NCBI GenBank assembly: GCA_963677785.2
Contig: CAXXDH010000003.1
Location: forward strand, 2,852,001-2,916,000
Source of the DNA: G963665495 sp963677785
GTDB lineage: Bacteria > Desulfobacterota > Desulfovibrionia > Desulfovibrionales > Desulfovibrionaceae
Direction of reading: 5' to 3'
DNA: 64,000 nucleotides
The notes below the pieces were generated by a model that was not told where the DNA came from, did not search any database, and saw nothing but the letters and a program-made list of their open reading frames with translations. Made by a program: the position numbers and the translations under genes. Positions 54,689 to 63,529 of this stretch are shown here, piece after piece. The stretch's first letter is position 1. Each line of letters starts with the position of its first letter.

Positions 54689-56481
54689 AAACGGCCGGGC
54701 TGCGTTTTTTGTTGTTGGCGGTTGCCGTGCTTTGTCTGTGCGTCTGCTCCTGTACGCAGAAACAAGACCAGCTCAAGGGCAAGCTCGGGTACGAGGAGCT
54801 GTACAAAAACGCCAAACTTGAAAACCAGCGTTTGCGGGAACTGCGCGAGCGCGAACACGAGATGGAAGTGGCCAAAGCGCCGACGCTGCCGCCCCTCGAA
54901 CCTTTGGCGCCGCGTTACAACCCTTTGGACGAGGTGCGCATCTCCATTTCCATGCAGCAGGAGACCTTGCACGATATTTTGTTCGTGGTGGCCCGAAACG
55001 CGGGGCTGAATCTGGTCATCGAACCAGGGGTCAGCCTGAACAACCGGGTGACCATCAGTTTCGAAAACGCGAAATCCTCTATCGTGATCAACACTCTGCT
55101 GCGCGCCTACGATCTGGCCTGGGAGGTGGCGGACAACGTACTCTACGTCAAGTGCTTCGTGGACAAAACTTTTGACCTGGGCTTTCTGAATTCCAAAACC
55201 ACCATGGAAATCAAAAGCGGCGGCAACATCTTCGGCACCGTGGACGTTCAGGACGGCAACCTCGGCGACATGCAGGGCAGCGTCCGTATCGAGGGCGTCA
55301 TGGGCAAGGCCCGGGAAGAGGATTCGCTCTACGAGCAGCTTTACCAGAACGTGACCAGCATCATCAACGAGTATCCACAGCCTGCACAGAACCAGATTTA
55401 TTCCGAAAGTTTCCGTACGGGCGGACAGTCCGGCGCCAAACACAACAAGTCGAAAAATACAGAGGCGGACGAGGCGCACAGCGAATATTCCGGGAGCGTT
55501 TCCAGCCGGCGCAGGGTGGAAACCGGCCAGGGCGTGCCTTCTGACGTCATAGACAAGCGCAACGGGACCTATGTGCTGGATTCGGTGGCCGGTACGCTGT
55601 TCGTGAAGAGCACTCCGGCCAAGGTCAAAGCCGTGGAGCGGCTGATCGACAATCTCAAATCCAAGCTGACGCGCCAGGTGGTCATCGACGCGCGGATTCT
55701 GGAGGTGACGCTGAGCGACAGCTTTTCTTTCGGCATCGACTGGAACTACGTGGCTAACGAACTGGTCAACGACAGCATTCTCGGGCTGAATATCGGCTGG
55801 AACGGCCAGTCCAGCAGCCCGGTGATATCCATTCCGGATAATTTTATTTCCAGCTCGTCGGACGCGCCCTCGGTCATTTCCCAGAACGGCACCACCGTAT
55901 CGCAGGGAACGCATCTGCTCGACGCCACCATCGAGGCTCTGGAAACCTTCGGCGGCATCAAGGTTATCTCCAGTCCGCATGTACGGACGAAACACGGCCA
56001 GCCCACGTTGCTGACTTCTGGCCGGATGGTAAAATACGTGGATTCCGTGGAGCGGAATCTGGACAATACGTCTTCGGGTGTGGACAGCATCAGCTATACG
56101 GTCGAGACCGCCAAGATCTTCGACGGCATCATGCTGGGCGTTTTGCCCTTTATCAATGCCGATGGCAGCGTGGACATGCAGATTTTTCCCATTAAAAGCC
56201 AGGTGGACGAGAGCAGCCTGAGCCTGGTGGAAGTGGCGGACGGCGTATACATCAGCCTGCCCGAAGTGGATATCAAGAACATCAGCACCAGCGTTAGGGT
56301 CCGCAACGGCGAGACCGTGATACTGGGCGGTTTGATCGACAAGGAGCACGACAAAACAGACGGCCGCGTGCCCGGCCTCGGTCAGGTGCCCTTACTCGGC
56401 TGGCTCTTCCAGCAGCGCGAACGCGGCGAACTGGTGCGCGAGTTGGTGATCATCATGCACGTGCAGGTGCTTGGGGGGTAA
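54685..56481 (+). CDS. Secretin (PilQ/MshL/GspD-type outer membrane pore)
   Basis: This 598-residue lipoprotein (LLAVAVLCLCVCSCT) has an STN/N0-like domain (about 85-160, ISMQQETLHDILFVVARNAGLNLVIE). The secretin core at about 330-598 contains VIDARILEVTLSDSFSFGIDW and VRNGETVILGGLIDKEHD, and ends with VPGLGQVPLLGWLFQ. It forms the outer-membrane channel through which the pilus or substrate passes. The start ATG overlaps the preceding stop by 4 bases. MshL of the MSHA pilus is the closest layout. A large antisense frame here is not a gene. Confidence 0.93.
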   Translation: MKTAGLRFLLLAVAVLCLCVCSCTQKQDQLKGKLGYEELYKNAKLENQRLRELREREHEMEVAKAPTLPPLEPLAPRYNPLDEVRISISMQQETLHDILFVVARNAGLNLVIEPGVSLNNRVTISFENAKSSIVINTLLRAYDLAWEVADNVLYVKCFVDKTFDLGFLNSKTTMEIKSGGNIFGTVDVQDGNLGDMQGSVRIEGVMGKAREEDSLYEQLYQNVTSIINEYPQPAQNQIYSESFRTGGQSGAKHNKSKNTEADEAHSEYSGSVSSRRRVETGQGVPSDVIDKRNGTYVLDSVAGTLFVKSTPAKVKAVERLIDNLKSKLTRQVVIDARILEVTLSDSFSFGIDWNYVANELVNDSILGLNIGWNGQSSSPVISIPDNFISSSSDAPSVISQNGTTVSQGTHLLDATIEALETFGGIKVISSPHVRTKHGQPTLLTSGRMVKYVDSVERNLDNTSSGVDSISYTVETAKIFDGIMLGVLPFINADGSVDMQIFPIKSQVDESSLSLVEVADGVYISLPEVDIKNISTSVRVRNGETVILGGLIDKEHDKTDGRVPGLGQVPLLGWLFQQRERGELVRELVIIMHVQVLGG

Positions 56482-56588
56482 AAGGAACATCACCTGCAGC
56501 TTGAGGAGTATTTATCACAGTTCCTTGAGACTGTTATAAACGTTTAACAGACCGGGCTGGTTGTGGAAATTGTAAAGGCTGATACGGA

Positions 56589-57476
56589 ATGCTGATTCAT
56601 CGCAGCCTGGAGCGTATCCGCAGGAATTCCTGCAGTTCCGGCGGACGTACGTCCCTCCGTACGTCCAGTTCGGGGGCAACAAGAGTAAAGTGCTTGCTCG
56701 CCGTGGCGGCAGGAGTCCTGGCCTGCAGCACGGCTCTGTTTTTGCTCGCCCAGGCGTATACGACCTTTTTTCTCGTCCCCGGAGCTCCTTCTCGGCAAAA
56801 GTCCGAACGGTCACAGAACCAGGTTTTGCACCAGTCTTTGCAACAGCCCTCGCCCGGATCAGGGCAAAAGCCGCCTGCAGCGAAGCAGGCACCTGCAATA
56901 CGGCCGGTCGTGCGACAGCCCGCAGTCCAAGCGCCGGGAAGGCTTTCGGCCCAATATCAAAGTCCGCGCGCGCTTTCCGGTTTCACCGAACCTCGCGTCA
57001 ATGAAGTTGAAGAAAAAACGTCCCCGCGCGAGATGGCGGACGTAAACGGTCCGGACGGCGAGTGGGAGCAGGACCAGGAGAGCTTGGACCGTCATTTCGC
57101 TGCCCAGGTCAGGCGCAACGAGCGGGTTCTGGAGTTGGAACAGGCCCTGCGTGCTGCGCTCCGGGCAAGGGATGCCGGACGATCCGAGGAGGTCTTGCGC
57201 AGGCTGCTGCGGATACTCGGCGCGCAGAGCCTGGGCGGGCTCAAGTGGCGGGGTTTTTGCGCCTTGACCTTTGGCGACTGGGCCGCTGCTGCAAAATACT
57301 ACGGCGAGGTTCTTGCCCGGATGCCCGGAGATACTGAATGTCGTTATAATCTGGCCCTGGCGCAACTGCGGCAAGGAGAAACAGAGCAAGCAGCCTCGAA
57401 CTACCGGCGTCTCAAGGCGCTGGCGCCGCAATCCGCGGCTGTGCGCCGCCTGGCGCCCTATTTCGAGCCGCGATAA
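56589..57476 (+). CDS. TPR-containing membrane protein (MshN-like)
   Basis: This 295-residue protein has a basic N-terminus and one TM helix (CLLAVAAGVLACSTALFLLAQ). A proline/glutamine-rich linker leads to a C-terminal TPR-type helical domain (ALRAALRARDAGRSEEVLRRLLRIL, GDWAAAAKYYGEVLARMPGDTECRYNLALAQLRQG). MshN of the MSHA cluster has this layout and comes after mshL. The first 15 codons include a 26 bp repeat-rich segment with two CGTACG sites. The gene is convergent with the NifA-type regulator, 27 bp apart. Confidence 0.75.
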   Translation: MLIHRSLERIRRNSCSSGGRTSLRTSSSGATRVKCLLAVAAGVLACSTALFLLAQAYTTFFLVPGAPSRQKSERSQNQVLHQSLQQPSPGSGQKPPAAKQAPAIRPVVRQPAVQAPGRLSAQYQSPRALSGFTEPRVNEVEEKTSPREMADVNGPDGEWEQDQESLDRHFAAQVRRNERVLELEQALRAALRARDAGRSEEVLRRLLRILGAQSLGGLKWRGFCALTFGDWAAAAKYYGEVLARMPGDTECRYNLALAQLRQGETEQAASNYRRLKALAPQSAAVRRLAPYFEPR

Positions 57477-57503
57477 CGGCAACCGGAATATCCTGATGGA
57501 GAC

Positions 57504-59072
57504 TCAGCTCTTGCGGCTTCTGGAACGGGCCTTTTCCTCGGCCACCTGAACTTCGAGATTGTACTTGGAAATGCGGTAGCCCATCTGGCGCGGTGTGATC
57601 CCCAGATCTCGGGCCGCGCGCGACTGAATCCAGTCGTTGCGCTGCAGCGCGGCCAGCACTTCGGATTTTTCCAGTTCCTTGAGGGAAGACGGCCGGTTGG
57701 ACTCAGTGATTGCCTGCGCCTGCGGGAGCGGGCAGGAGTTTTCCTCTATTCCGTCGTCAATATAGGGGGTGATCAGCGGAGCGTCGATGCGGTCTTCCTC
57801 GGCAAGGATGACCAGCCGTTCCACCAGATTTTCCATTTCCCGTACGTTGCCTGGCCAGTCATAGTTGGAGAGAATTTCCAGGGCCTGCGGGGTAAAGCGC
57901 ATCCTGCGTCCGTATTCTTTGCCCACTTTGTTGAGGAAAAAGCTGAGCAGGCTGACGATGTCCTCCTTGCGATCGCGCAGGGGAGGGGTTTGCACGGGGA
58001 ATACGTTCAAGCGGTAATACAGGTCCGGCCGGAAATTGGCCTCGCGGACCAGCTGCCCCAGATCCCTATTTGTGGCCGCCAGGATGCGGACGTCGACCTT
58101 GCGGGTGACGTTGCTGCCCAGACGTTCGAATTCTTTTTCCTGCAGAACGCGCAGCAGCTTTGCCTGCAGCCCCATGCCCAGCTCGCCGATTTCGTCGAGG
58201 AACAGGGTGCCGTTGTCGGCTTCTTCAAATTTTCCGGGCTTTGAGCCGGTTGCTCCGGTGAACGCGCCTTTTTCGTATCCGAACAGCTCGGATTCAAGCA
58301 GGTTCTCCGGAATGGACGCGCAGTTCACCTTGATAAAAGGATGGGCCTTGCGGTCGGATAATTCATGCAGAATACGGGCGATCAGGGTTTTTCCGGTTCC
58401 TGATTCGCCCAGCAATAACACGGTGGCCTTGGTGGGGGCGACTTTTTCAATCTGCCGCTGTACCTCGAGCATGGCCGGGCTCTTGCCGACAATGTAGAGG
58501 CCGTCCGCATTTTTGGAGACCTTGTACTTGAGCGAGGCGTTTTCCTGCCTGAGCGTCTGGACCTGTTCATTGAGGTTGATGAACTGGGCGATGAGCGTGG
58601 CCACCACATTGAGAAATTCGATGTCCTCATCCACTGCCACTTCGTCCCCGAAGAGGCGGTCCACGTTCAGAACGCCCAGGGGTTTTCCGTGCAGGGAAAT
58701 GGGCACGCCCACAAAGGCGAGTTTGGTTTTTTCAATGCCCCGTGAACCTGTCTTGTTCAAAAACAGCGGCTCTTTGCGGATATCGGGCACGTAATAGGGC
58801 ATGTTGCTTTGGAAGATTTTGCCTGTCACGCCCTCGTTCAGCCGGTAAATGCCGCGTTGCTTTTCCTCTTCAGTCAGGCCGTGGGAGGCGCTGATGATCA
58901 GGCGTTCGTTGGAGGGGTCGAACAACGTCACCGTGGCTCGTTTCATGCTCAAGGTGTCGGAAAGTATTCTCAAAATATCGCGCAGGGTCTGTTCCAGATC
59001 AAGTGCCTTGGCAACGATCTGACTGACGGCGGAAAGTACGCGTAATTTTAATTCCCTTGTTTCTTCGTTCAT
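57504..59072 (-). CDS. NifA-type sigma-54 enhancer-binding regulator
   Basis: This protein of about 522 residues has an N-terminal GAF domain (about 20-170) and an AAA+ domain with Walker A GESGTGKT, the intact sigma-54 loop GAFTGA and Walker B TLFLDEIGEL. The C-terminal Fis-type helix-turn-helix is SRAARDLGITPRQMGYRI. It activates sigma-54 promoters in response to a small molecule or protein binding the GAF. The start is either the ATG at 59072 or one at 59087. Neither has a strong ribosome site. Its neighbourhood suggests control of the pilus-like operon, but no sigma-54 site was found before 50645. Confidence 0.9.
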   Translation of the reverse strand: MNEETRELKLRVLSAVSQIVAKALDLEQTLRDILRILSDTLSMKRATVTLFDPSNERLIISASHGLTEEEKQRGIYRLNEGVTGKIFQSNMPYYVPDIRKEPLFLNKTGSRGIEKTKLAFVGVPISLHGKPLGVLNVDRLFGDEVAVDEDIEFLNVVATLIAQFINLNEQVQTLRQENASLKYKVSKNADGLYIVGKSPAMLEVQRQIEKVAPTKATVLLLGESGTGKTLIARILHELSDRKAHPFIKVNCASIPENLLESELFGYEKGAFTGATGSKPGKFEEADNGTLFLDEIGELGMGLQAKLLRVLQEKEFERLGSNVTRKVDVRILAATNRDLGQLVREANFRPDLYYRLNVFPVQTPPLRDRKEDIVSLLSFFLNKVGKEYGRRMRFTPQALEILSNYDWPGNVREMENLVERLVILAEEDRIDAPLITPYIDDGIEENSCPLPQAQAITESNRPSSLKELEKSEVLAALQRNDWIQSRAARDLGITPRQMGYRISKYNLEVQVAEEKARSRSRKS

Positions 59073-59221
59073 ACACTTAGTTCGCATTTTTTGTACCAGA
59101 ATTGAAAAACTAATATACTGAAATTATTTAAAGTTTAGAAGTGTAATTTGGTGCTGTCTTTTGAAAATGACAAATATGTATAGTAAAGCTGAAAATCCAT
59201 CACAAATTTGAAAAAAATACA

Positions 59222-59236
59222 AGGCTAAAATAGCCT
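59222..59236 (-). terminator. Small hairpin with T-run on the minus strand
   Basis: AGGCTA (59222-59227) pairs with TAGCCT (59231-59236). Read leftward it is followed by TGTATTTTTTTC. It would stop leftward transcripts coming from the 59.3-59.9 kb element before they enter the regulator gene. Confidence 0.4.
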
Positions 59237-59261
59237 CTTCATTAACTCGTCCGCCTCAAAG

Positions 59262-59540
59262 GTTTAAGCCCCCGGCTTCAGCCGGGTAGCTTTCAGCTAG
59301 CGGTTGCTTTTCAACTCTTTCTGAAATGGCAATATCGAAGCAATACTACGGGCAGAGCAAGGTATGATAGTTATCATATTGAATTTATATATAAATACCT
59401 GCTGCATCATTTTGAACGTGATCCTACTGATGGTTTCGACATCGAAAAATTACCGGCTGCGCAGCCTGCCGGTTTGAGCTGGACTTTCAGTCCGCTGCCC
59501 CAAACCCACCAGCTTCTAGCTGGTGGTTGTTTAGTCTTGA
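59262..59540. mobile_element. IS200/IS605-like remnant or palindrome-associated element
   Basis: Four hairpins occur in under 280 bp: CCCGGCT/AGCCGGG (59271-59286), ACCGGC/GCCGGT (59452-59473), GGACT-TTC-AGTCC (59481-59493) and CCACCAGCT-TCT-AGCTGGTGG (59506-59526). Such arrays near the ends are typical of IS200/IS605 elements and their omega-type RNAs. No intact TnpA or TnpB is present. The assignment rests on the hairpin pattern only. Apart from this element, the small ORF at 59650 and the hairpin at 59222, the 59073-60026 gap shows nothing. Confidence 0.45.
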
Positions 59541-59649
59541 ATACCGGGTTGTGAAATGAGGAGCGTAGTATAACAGGAGTATGGGGATCGGAAAAGGCCA
59601 TCTTACGGCACGAGTTATTTTATAGAAAAAACGGGCGAGCTTATGTCCT

Positions 59650-59913
59650 TCAGGTTGTGTCCGTATCATGCTGTAGATAGCAGCCGGGGCTACACTCATG
59701 AGCCAAAGGGGGGCTTTTAACCGTTACGTTAAGTCCTTTATGCTTCTTCATTGCCTGCTTTCGCCGGTCACGACGCTGCCGGGCAATCCGGTTGTCCGCT
59801 TTTGTGACGCAGTGATTGAGGGCGTTGTTGCCTTCGTACGCGGCCAGTAGAAGGCTCAAGGCGCAGTTAACGCATCTGACTTTTCCGGTACATTCACCCC
59901 GCAGTATAGCCAA
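59650..59913 (-). CDS. Possible small Cys-rich basic ORF, low support
   Basis: The frame begins with TTG and encodes 87 residues with two Cys clusters (GECTGKVRCVNC and HECSPGC) and a strongly basic middle (NRIARQRRDRRKQAMKKHK). It could be a zinc-binding or nucleic-acid-binding fragment, possibly left over from the nearby IS-like element. No ribosome site is visible and the family is not recognised. Confidence 0.25.
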   Translation of the reverse strand: MAILRGECTGKVRCVNCALSLLLAAYEGNNALNHCVTKADNRIARQRRDRRKQAMKKHKGLNVTVKSPPLAHECSPGCYLQHDTDTT

Positions 59914-60026
59914 AAATTACCACACAATCCCAGAAGATTTGACCATAGAATATACCCTTGGTGACAGTTTTCACGGGGGTACTCCATATTGTCATAAGCC
60001 AAAAAATATGGTTGAATCTTATACAA

Positions 60027-61358
60027 ATGCAAAAAATATCCAAGTCGTCTTCGTCAGATGCGGGTGCCTTGGCGTTTCCCTGGGCTTTCATCTGGACAGG
60101 TGTGTTCCTCATTTCGTTTTGGGCACTGGGAACCGCTTCCGCCGCAGCCCCGCCATCAGGTGAACCCGTACGTTTGGGGATCAACTATCCGCTTACGGGG
60201 CCGTATTCCGTCGAGGGCCTGGACCAGATCCGGGCTGCCCGGATGGCTGTGGACGAGATCAATTACAATGGCGGGGTATTGGGGCGGCCCCTGGACTTGA
60301 TCACACGTGATTCCTCCTCGGATGTCCTTTTGGCGGAAATCAACGTTCACGAATTGATCGACGCGGGCTGTGTGATGCTCTTCGGCGGGTCGTCCTCTGC
60401 CGTGGCCATTGCAGCCGCGACCATCTGCCAGCAGCATCAGATTCCGTTTTTCGGCACGCTGACCTACTCCACTGCAACAACGCTGGAAAATGCGCATCGT
60501 GTGGCGTTTCGCGAATGCAATGATTCCTGGATGGCGGCCCAGGTGATGGCCAATTGGCTGAACAGCCGGTTCAGAGGAAAACGCTATTTCTATATTACCG
60601 CGGATTATACCTGGGGCTGGACCACGGAAGACAGCTTGCGGCAGGTGACACGGACGCAGGATAAAGCAAAACATCCGGAGGTGGCGCCCCCTCTGGGAAC
60701 TACGGATTTTTCCGAAGCTCTGTGCAAAGCTGCTGCCTACAAACCCGATGTGCTCGTACTGGTGCTGTTCGGCAAGGATTTGGGGCATGCGCTCAAACAG
60801 GCGGCGGCAATGGGCTTGAGCCGGACAAGCCAGATCGTTGTTCCCAACCTGACATTGGGCATGGCGGAGCGCGCCGGGGCAAAAGCCATATCCGGTGTTG
60901 TGGGAACCCTGCCATGGACCTGGAAGGTCCCTTATCTTGAAAATTCAGTCCGCGGCAAAGAGTTCGTGGAAAATTTTCAAAAGCGTTACCGCCGCTACCC
61001 CAGCACCGCGGGAGCCAGTGCCTACTCCATTGTCTATGAATACAAAAGCGCAGTGGAACGGGCCGGCACAACCCGGACTGCGGCAGTGGTCCGCGCGCTC
61101 GAAAATCACAGCTACGCGTTGCTCAAAGACGAACAGACCTGGCGGATGCTGGATCATCAAAACGTACAGACGATGTACATGGTCCGGGGCAACAGGGAAT
61201 ATGACATTCTCAATGATCCGCTTAGGCAGGATTTTTTCAGCATCATCAGCAGGATGGAGGGCAAGGATCTCGTACGGGATGCGGAAGAGTGGAAACGCCT
61301 GCGACAAAAAGCCGGATTGCCCGTGCGGCTTGAACTGTTCGAGGACGAAAAACCATGA
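60027..61358 (+). CDS. Periplasmic substrate-binding protein (branched-chain amino acid/urea type)
   Basis: This protein of about 443 residues has a TM/signal segment (FPWAFIWTGVFLISFWALGTASA) and a type I periplasmic binding fold (VRLGINYPLTGPYSVEGLDQIRAARMAVDEINYNGGVLGRPL, CVMLFGGSSSAVAIAAATICQQHQIPFFG, YFYITADYTWGW). No permease or ATPase is adjacent. Instead the stop overlaps a histidine kinase start by 4 bases, so it is likely a ligand-sensing subunit. The start is uncertain: a TTG at 59958 gives a longer form, and the ATG at 60027 is used here. Neither has a good ribosome site. Confidence 0.88.
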   Translation: MQKISKSSSSDAGALAFPWAFIWTGVFLISFWALGTASAAAPPSGEPVRLGINYPLTGPYSVEGLDQIRAARMAVDEINYNGGVLGRPLDLITRDSSSDVLLAEINVHELIDAGCVMLFGGSSSAVAIAAATICQQHQIPFFGTLTYSTATTLENAHRVAFRECNDSWMAAQVMANWLNSRFRGKRYFYITADYTWGWTTEDSLRQVTRTQDKAKHPEVAPPLGTTDFSEALCKAAAYKPDVLVLVLFGKDLGHALKQAAAMGLSRTSQIVVPNLTLGMAERAGAKAISGVVGTLPWTWKVPYLENSVRGKEFVENFQKRYRRYPSTAGASAYSIVYEYKSAVERAGTTRTAAVVRALENHSYALLKDEQTWRMLDHQNVQTMYMVRGNREYDILNDPLRQDFFSIISRMEGKDLVRDAEEWKRLRQKAGLPVRLELFEDEKP

Positions 61359-63520
61359 ACATGCTGCGGGGGATCAGACGCTTGCTGCAGCTTGTTTTGC
61401 CAAATTCGACCTTTTGGCAGTTTTTCATTGCAACTGTCATAGTGGGGGTGATTACCGCGCTGGCTGCCATGCTGGTCGCCTTTGGCATCAGCCGGGGGCT
61501 GGTGCACAAACTGATGGAGGAAACCGGGTACACGGTTCTTTCCAACGCGGTGGATTACATCAACCGTTCGCGCAGCAATATTGACCAGTACCGCGTATCG
61601 CTGTTTGAGGCGGATAAAGAATTGCTGCGTAATACGACGGCCAATGCGTTGGGATTGTTCGATGCGTTCAGGAATGAGGCGATAACCGGACGCTTGTCCC
61701 CGTCCGAGGCTCGAAGGGCTGCGCTTGAGCAGCTGCAGCTTGAAACGCGGCCGGGCAAAGTGCAGCTGTTTGTTTTTGATAAGGATGTACAGGATCTGGC
61801 ACTAGCGCAGAAGCCCGTTGCCGACAACAAAAAGGCGGCAGCCGGGCCCTCTGGGGCTTGGGAGAAGTATCTGGAACTTGTCGGACAGGCACGGGAAGCC
61901 GCACCTGAAGAAATTCTCCAGGTCTACCAGGTAACCGATTCGGGACATACGCCCATGGAGATGCATCTGACACAGGCGCGCTATTATGCGCCCTGGGATC
62001 TGGTTCTGGTGGCTGACCGGAATCTTCAGGCAAATGAGCCCCTCGTACGGGAGCAGGAAAGGATGCAGCTTGACGAGTTGCGCGCCCGGATAGGGGAAAT
62101 CGTCATCGGGAAGAGCGGCTATGTTTTTGCGCTGGATAAGAACTGCGAGATTTTAATCCATCCGACTATGAGCGGGGCGAACCTTGCAAACACGAAACTG
62201 CAGGTTGATGGGCGTTCCTTGTGCCGAGCCATTCAGGAAACAGCGATCAAACCCTGGGGAACTAACAAACTCTCGTACAATTGGGACCGCATAGGCCAAT
62301 CCGGAAATTACGTATTTCCCAAAATGGCCTGGTGTACGCGTGAACCCGCCACAGGGTGGTACGTTGGGGCTTCCGTTTACGTGGAAGAGGTGGAAGAGGA
62401 TCTGCCCCAATATGTTCTGTTGATTTTTTTCCCCGCTTTGGGGGCCATTCTGGTTTTGGGCGGAGCGCTGGCTTTGCTGCTGCGCAATCTGCTCAAGCCT
62501 GTTCATGAGCTGACCCTGGTCTGCCAGGAAGTCAGCAAGGGTGACCTTGATGCGACTGCCCGGGAGGATGCCTTGGGCGAGGTGGGATTCCTGGCCCAAC
62601 ATTTCAACGTGATGGTCCGGACCGTACGGGAGTTGATTCATCTGGACGCTCTGCGGCAGCAGGAACTCGAAGCGTTGAACAAAAGCCTGGAAAACAAAGT
62701 CCGGGAGCGGACCCGGGATTTGCAGCTGGAAACGGAAAAGCTTGAAGAGGCCAACGTACGGTTGCTCGAACTGGATAAACTCAAGTCCACATTGCTCTCA
62801 TCCGTTTCGCACGAGCTGCGCACGCCGTTGACGTCCATCATGGGGTTCGCCAAGCTTATTGAACGCGATTTTCAGCATCATGCGAGGGATGCGGAACAAA
62901 GCGAAAATCCACGTTTGAACAAGATTGCCAAACGGATCGACAAGAATCTGGACATTATCAATTCGGAAGCCGAGCGTCTGACCAGGCTGATCAACGAGCT
63001 GCTGGATCTTTCAAGCGTGGAGTCCGGACGCGCGCAGATGCAAGATACGCTTTTCAGTTTTTCCGACATTCTGGGCCCCAGCCTCAGTCGTCTTGAACCC
63101 GGCCTCAAGAAACACCCGGACGTTCTGATCTGCATCGAAATAGCCAGCAACCTGCCGCAGATCATGGCCGACATGGAGCGTATCATCCAGGTTATGCACA
63201 AGATCATTGAAAATGCGGTCAAATTTACACCCAAGGGGCATATCAGCATCAAAGCATGTTCTTTCGACGGCTGGATTCAGGTGCGGGTCAAAGATTCGGG
63301 TATCGGCATGGATAAAAGGAATCTGCTGCTCGTGTTTGAATCTTTTCACCAGGTCAGCGAGGACGACGAATTGCTGATAAACAAGCCCAAAGGCTCGGGG
63401 CTCGGCTTGTCCTTGTGTCTGAGCATCATTGCGCATTACAATGGGCTGATTTGGTGCGAATCCGAGCCGGGAAAAGGAACGGAAATCGTGTTTGAACTGC
63501 CTTCGGCCATAGCCGAATAG
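61355..63520 (+). CDS. Membrane sensor histidine kinase coupled to a periplasmic binding protein
   Basis: The 721 residues run: TM1 (about 19-45), a long periplasmic Cache-type region with a segment VIGKSGYVFALDKNCEILIHP (about 250-270), TM2 (about 355-375), a HAMP domain (about 376-425), and a coiled coil. HisKA follows with His486 in SSVSHELRTPLTSIMGFAK, then an ATPase with KIIENAVKFTP, DSGIGMDK and GSGLGLSL. It overlaps the upstream binding-protein gene by 4 bases, so that protein probably presents its ligand to this kinase. No response regulator is adjacent. It is convergent with the ATPase gene at 63530, 9 bp apart. Confidence 0.93.
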   Translation: MNMLRGIRRLLQLVLPNSTFWQFFIATVIVGVITALAAMLVAFGISRGLVHKLMEETGYTVLSNAVDYINRSRSNIDQYRVSLFEADKELLRNTTANALGLFDAFRNEAITGRLSPSEARRAALEQLQLETRPGKVQLFVFDKDVQDLALAQKPVADNKKAAAGPSGAWEKYLELVGQAREAAPEEILQVYQVTDSGHTPMEMHLTQARYYAPWDLVLVADRNLQANEPLVREQERMQLDELRARIGEIVIGKSGYVFALDKNCEILIHPTMSGANLANTKLQVDGRSLCRAIQETAIKPWGTNKLSYNWDRIGQSGNYVFPKMAWCTREPATGWYVGASVYVEEVEEDLPQYVLLIFFPALGAILVLGGALALLLRNLLKPVHELTLVCQEVSKGDLDATAREDALGEVGFLAQHFNVMVRTVRELIHLDALRQQELEALNKSLENKVRERTRDLQLETEKLEEANVRLLELDKLKSTLLSSVSHELRTPLTSIMGFAKLIERDFQHHARDAEQSENPRLNKIAKRIDKNLDIINSEAERLTRLINELLDLSSVESGRAQMQDTLFSFSDILGPSLSRLEPGLKKHPDVLICIEIASNLPQIMADMERIIQVMHKIIENAVKFTPKGHISIKACSFDGWIQVRVKDSGIGMDKRNLLLVFESFHQVSEDDELLINKPKGSGLGLSLCLSIIAHYNGLIWCESEPGKGTEIVFELPSAIAE

Positions 63521-63529
63521 CAGACGCCG

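Noticed and set aside
54178..56349. Long open frame of about 720 codons on the minus strand across the secretin gene
   Set aside because: It is antisense to a clear secretin, has no family-like motifs and no ribosome site. It is a by-product of GC-rich codon use in the real gene.
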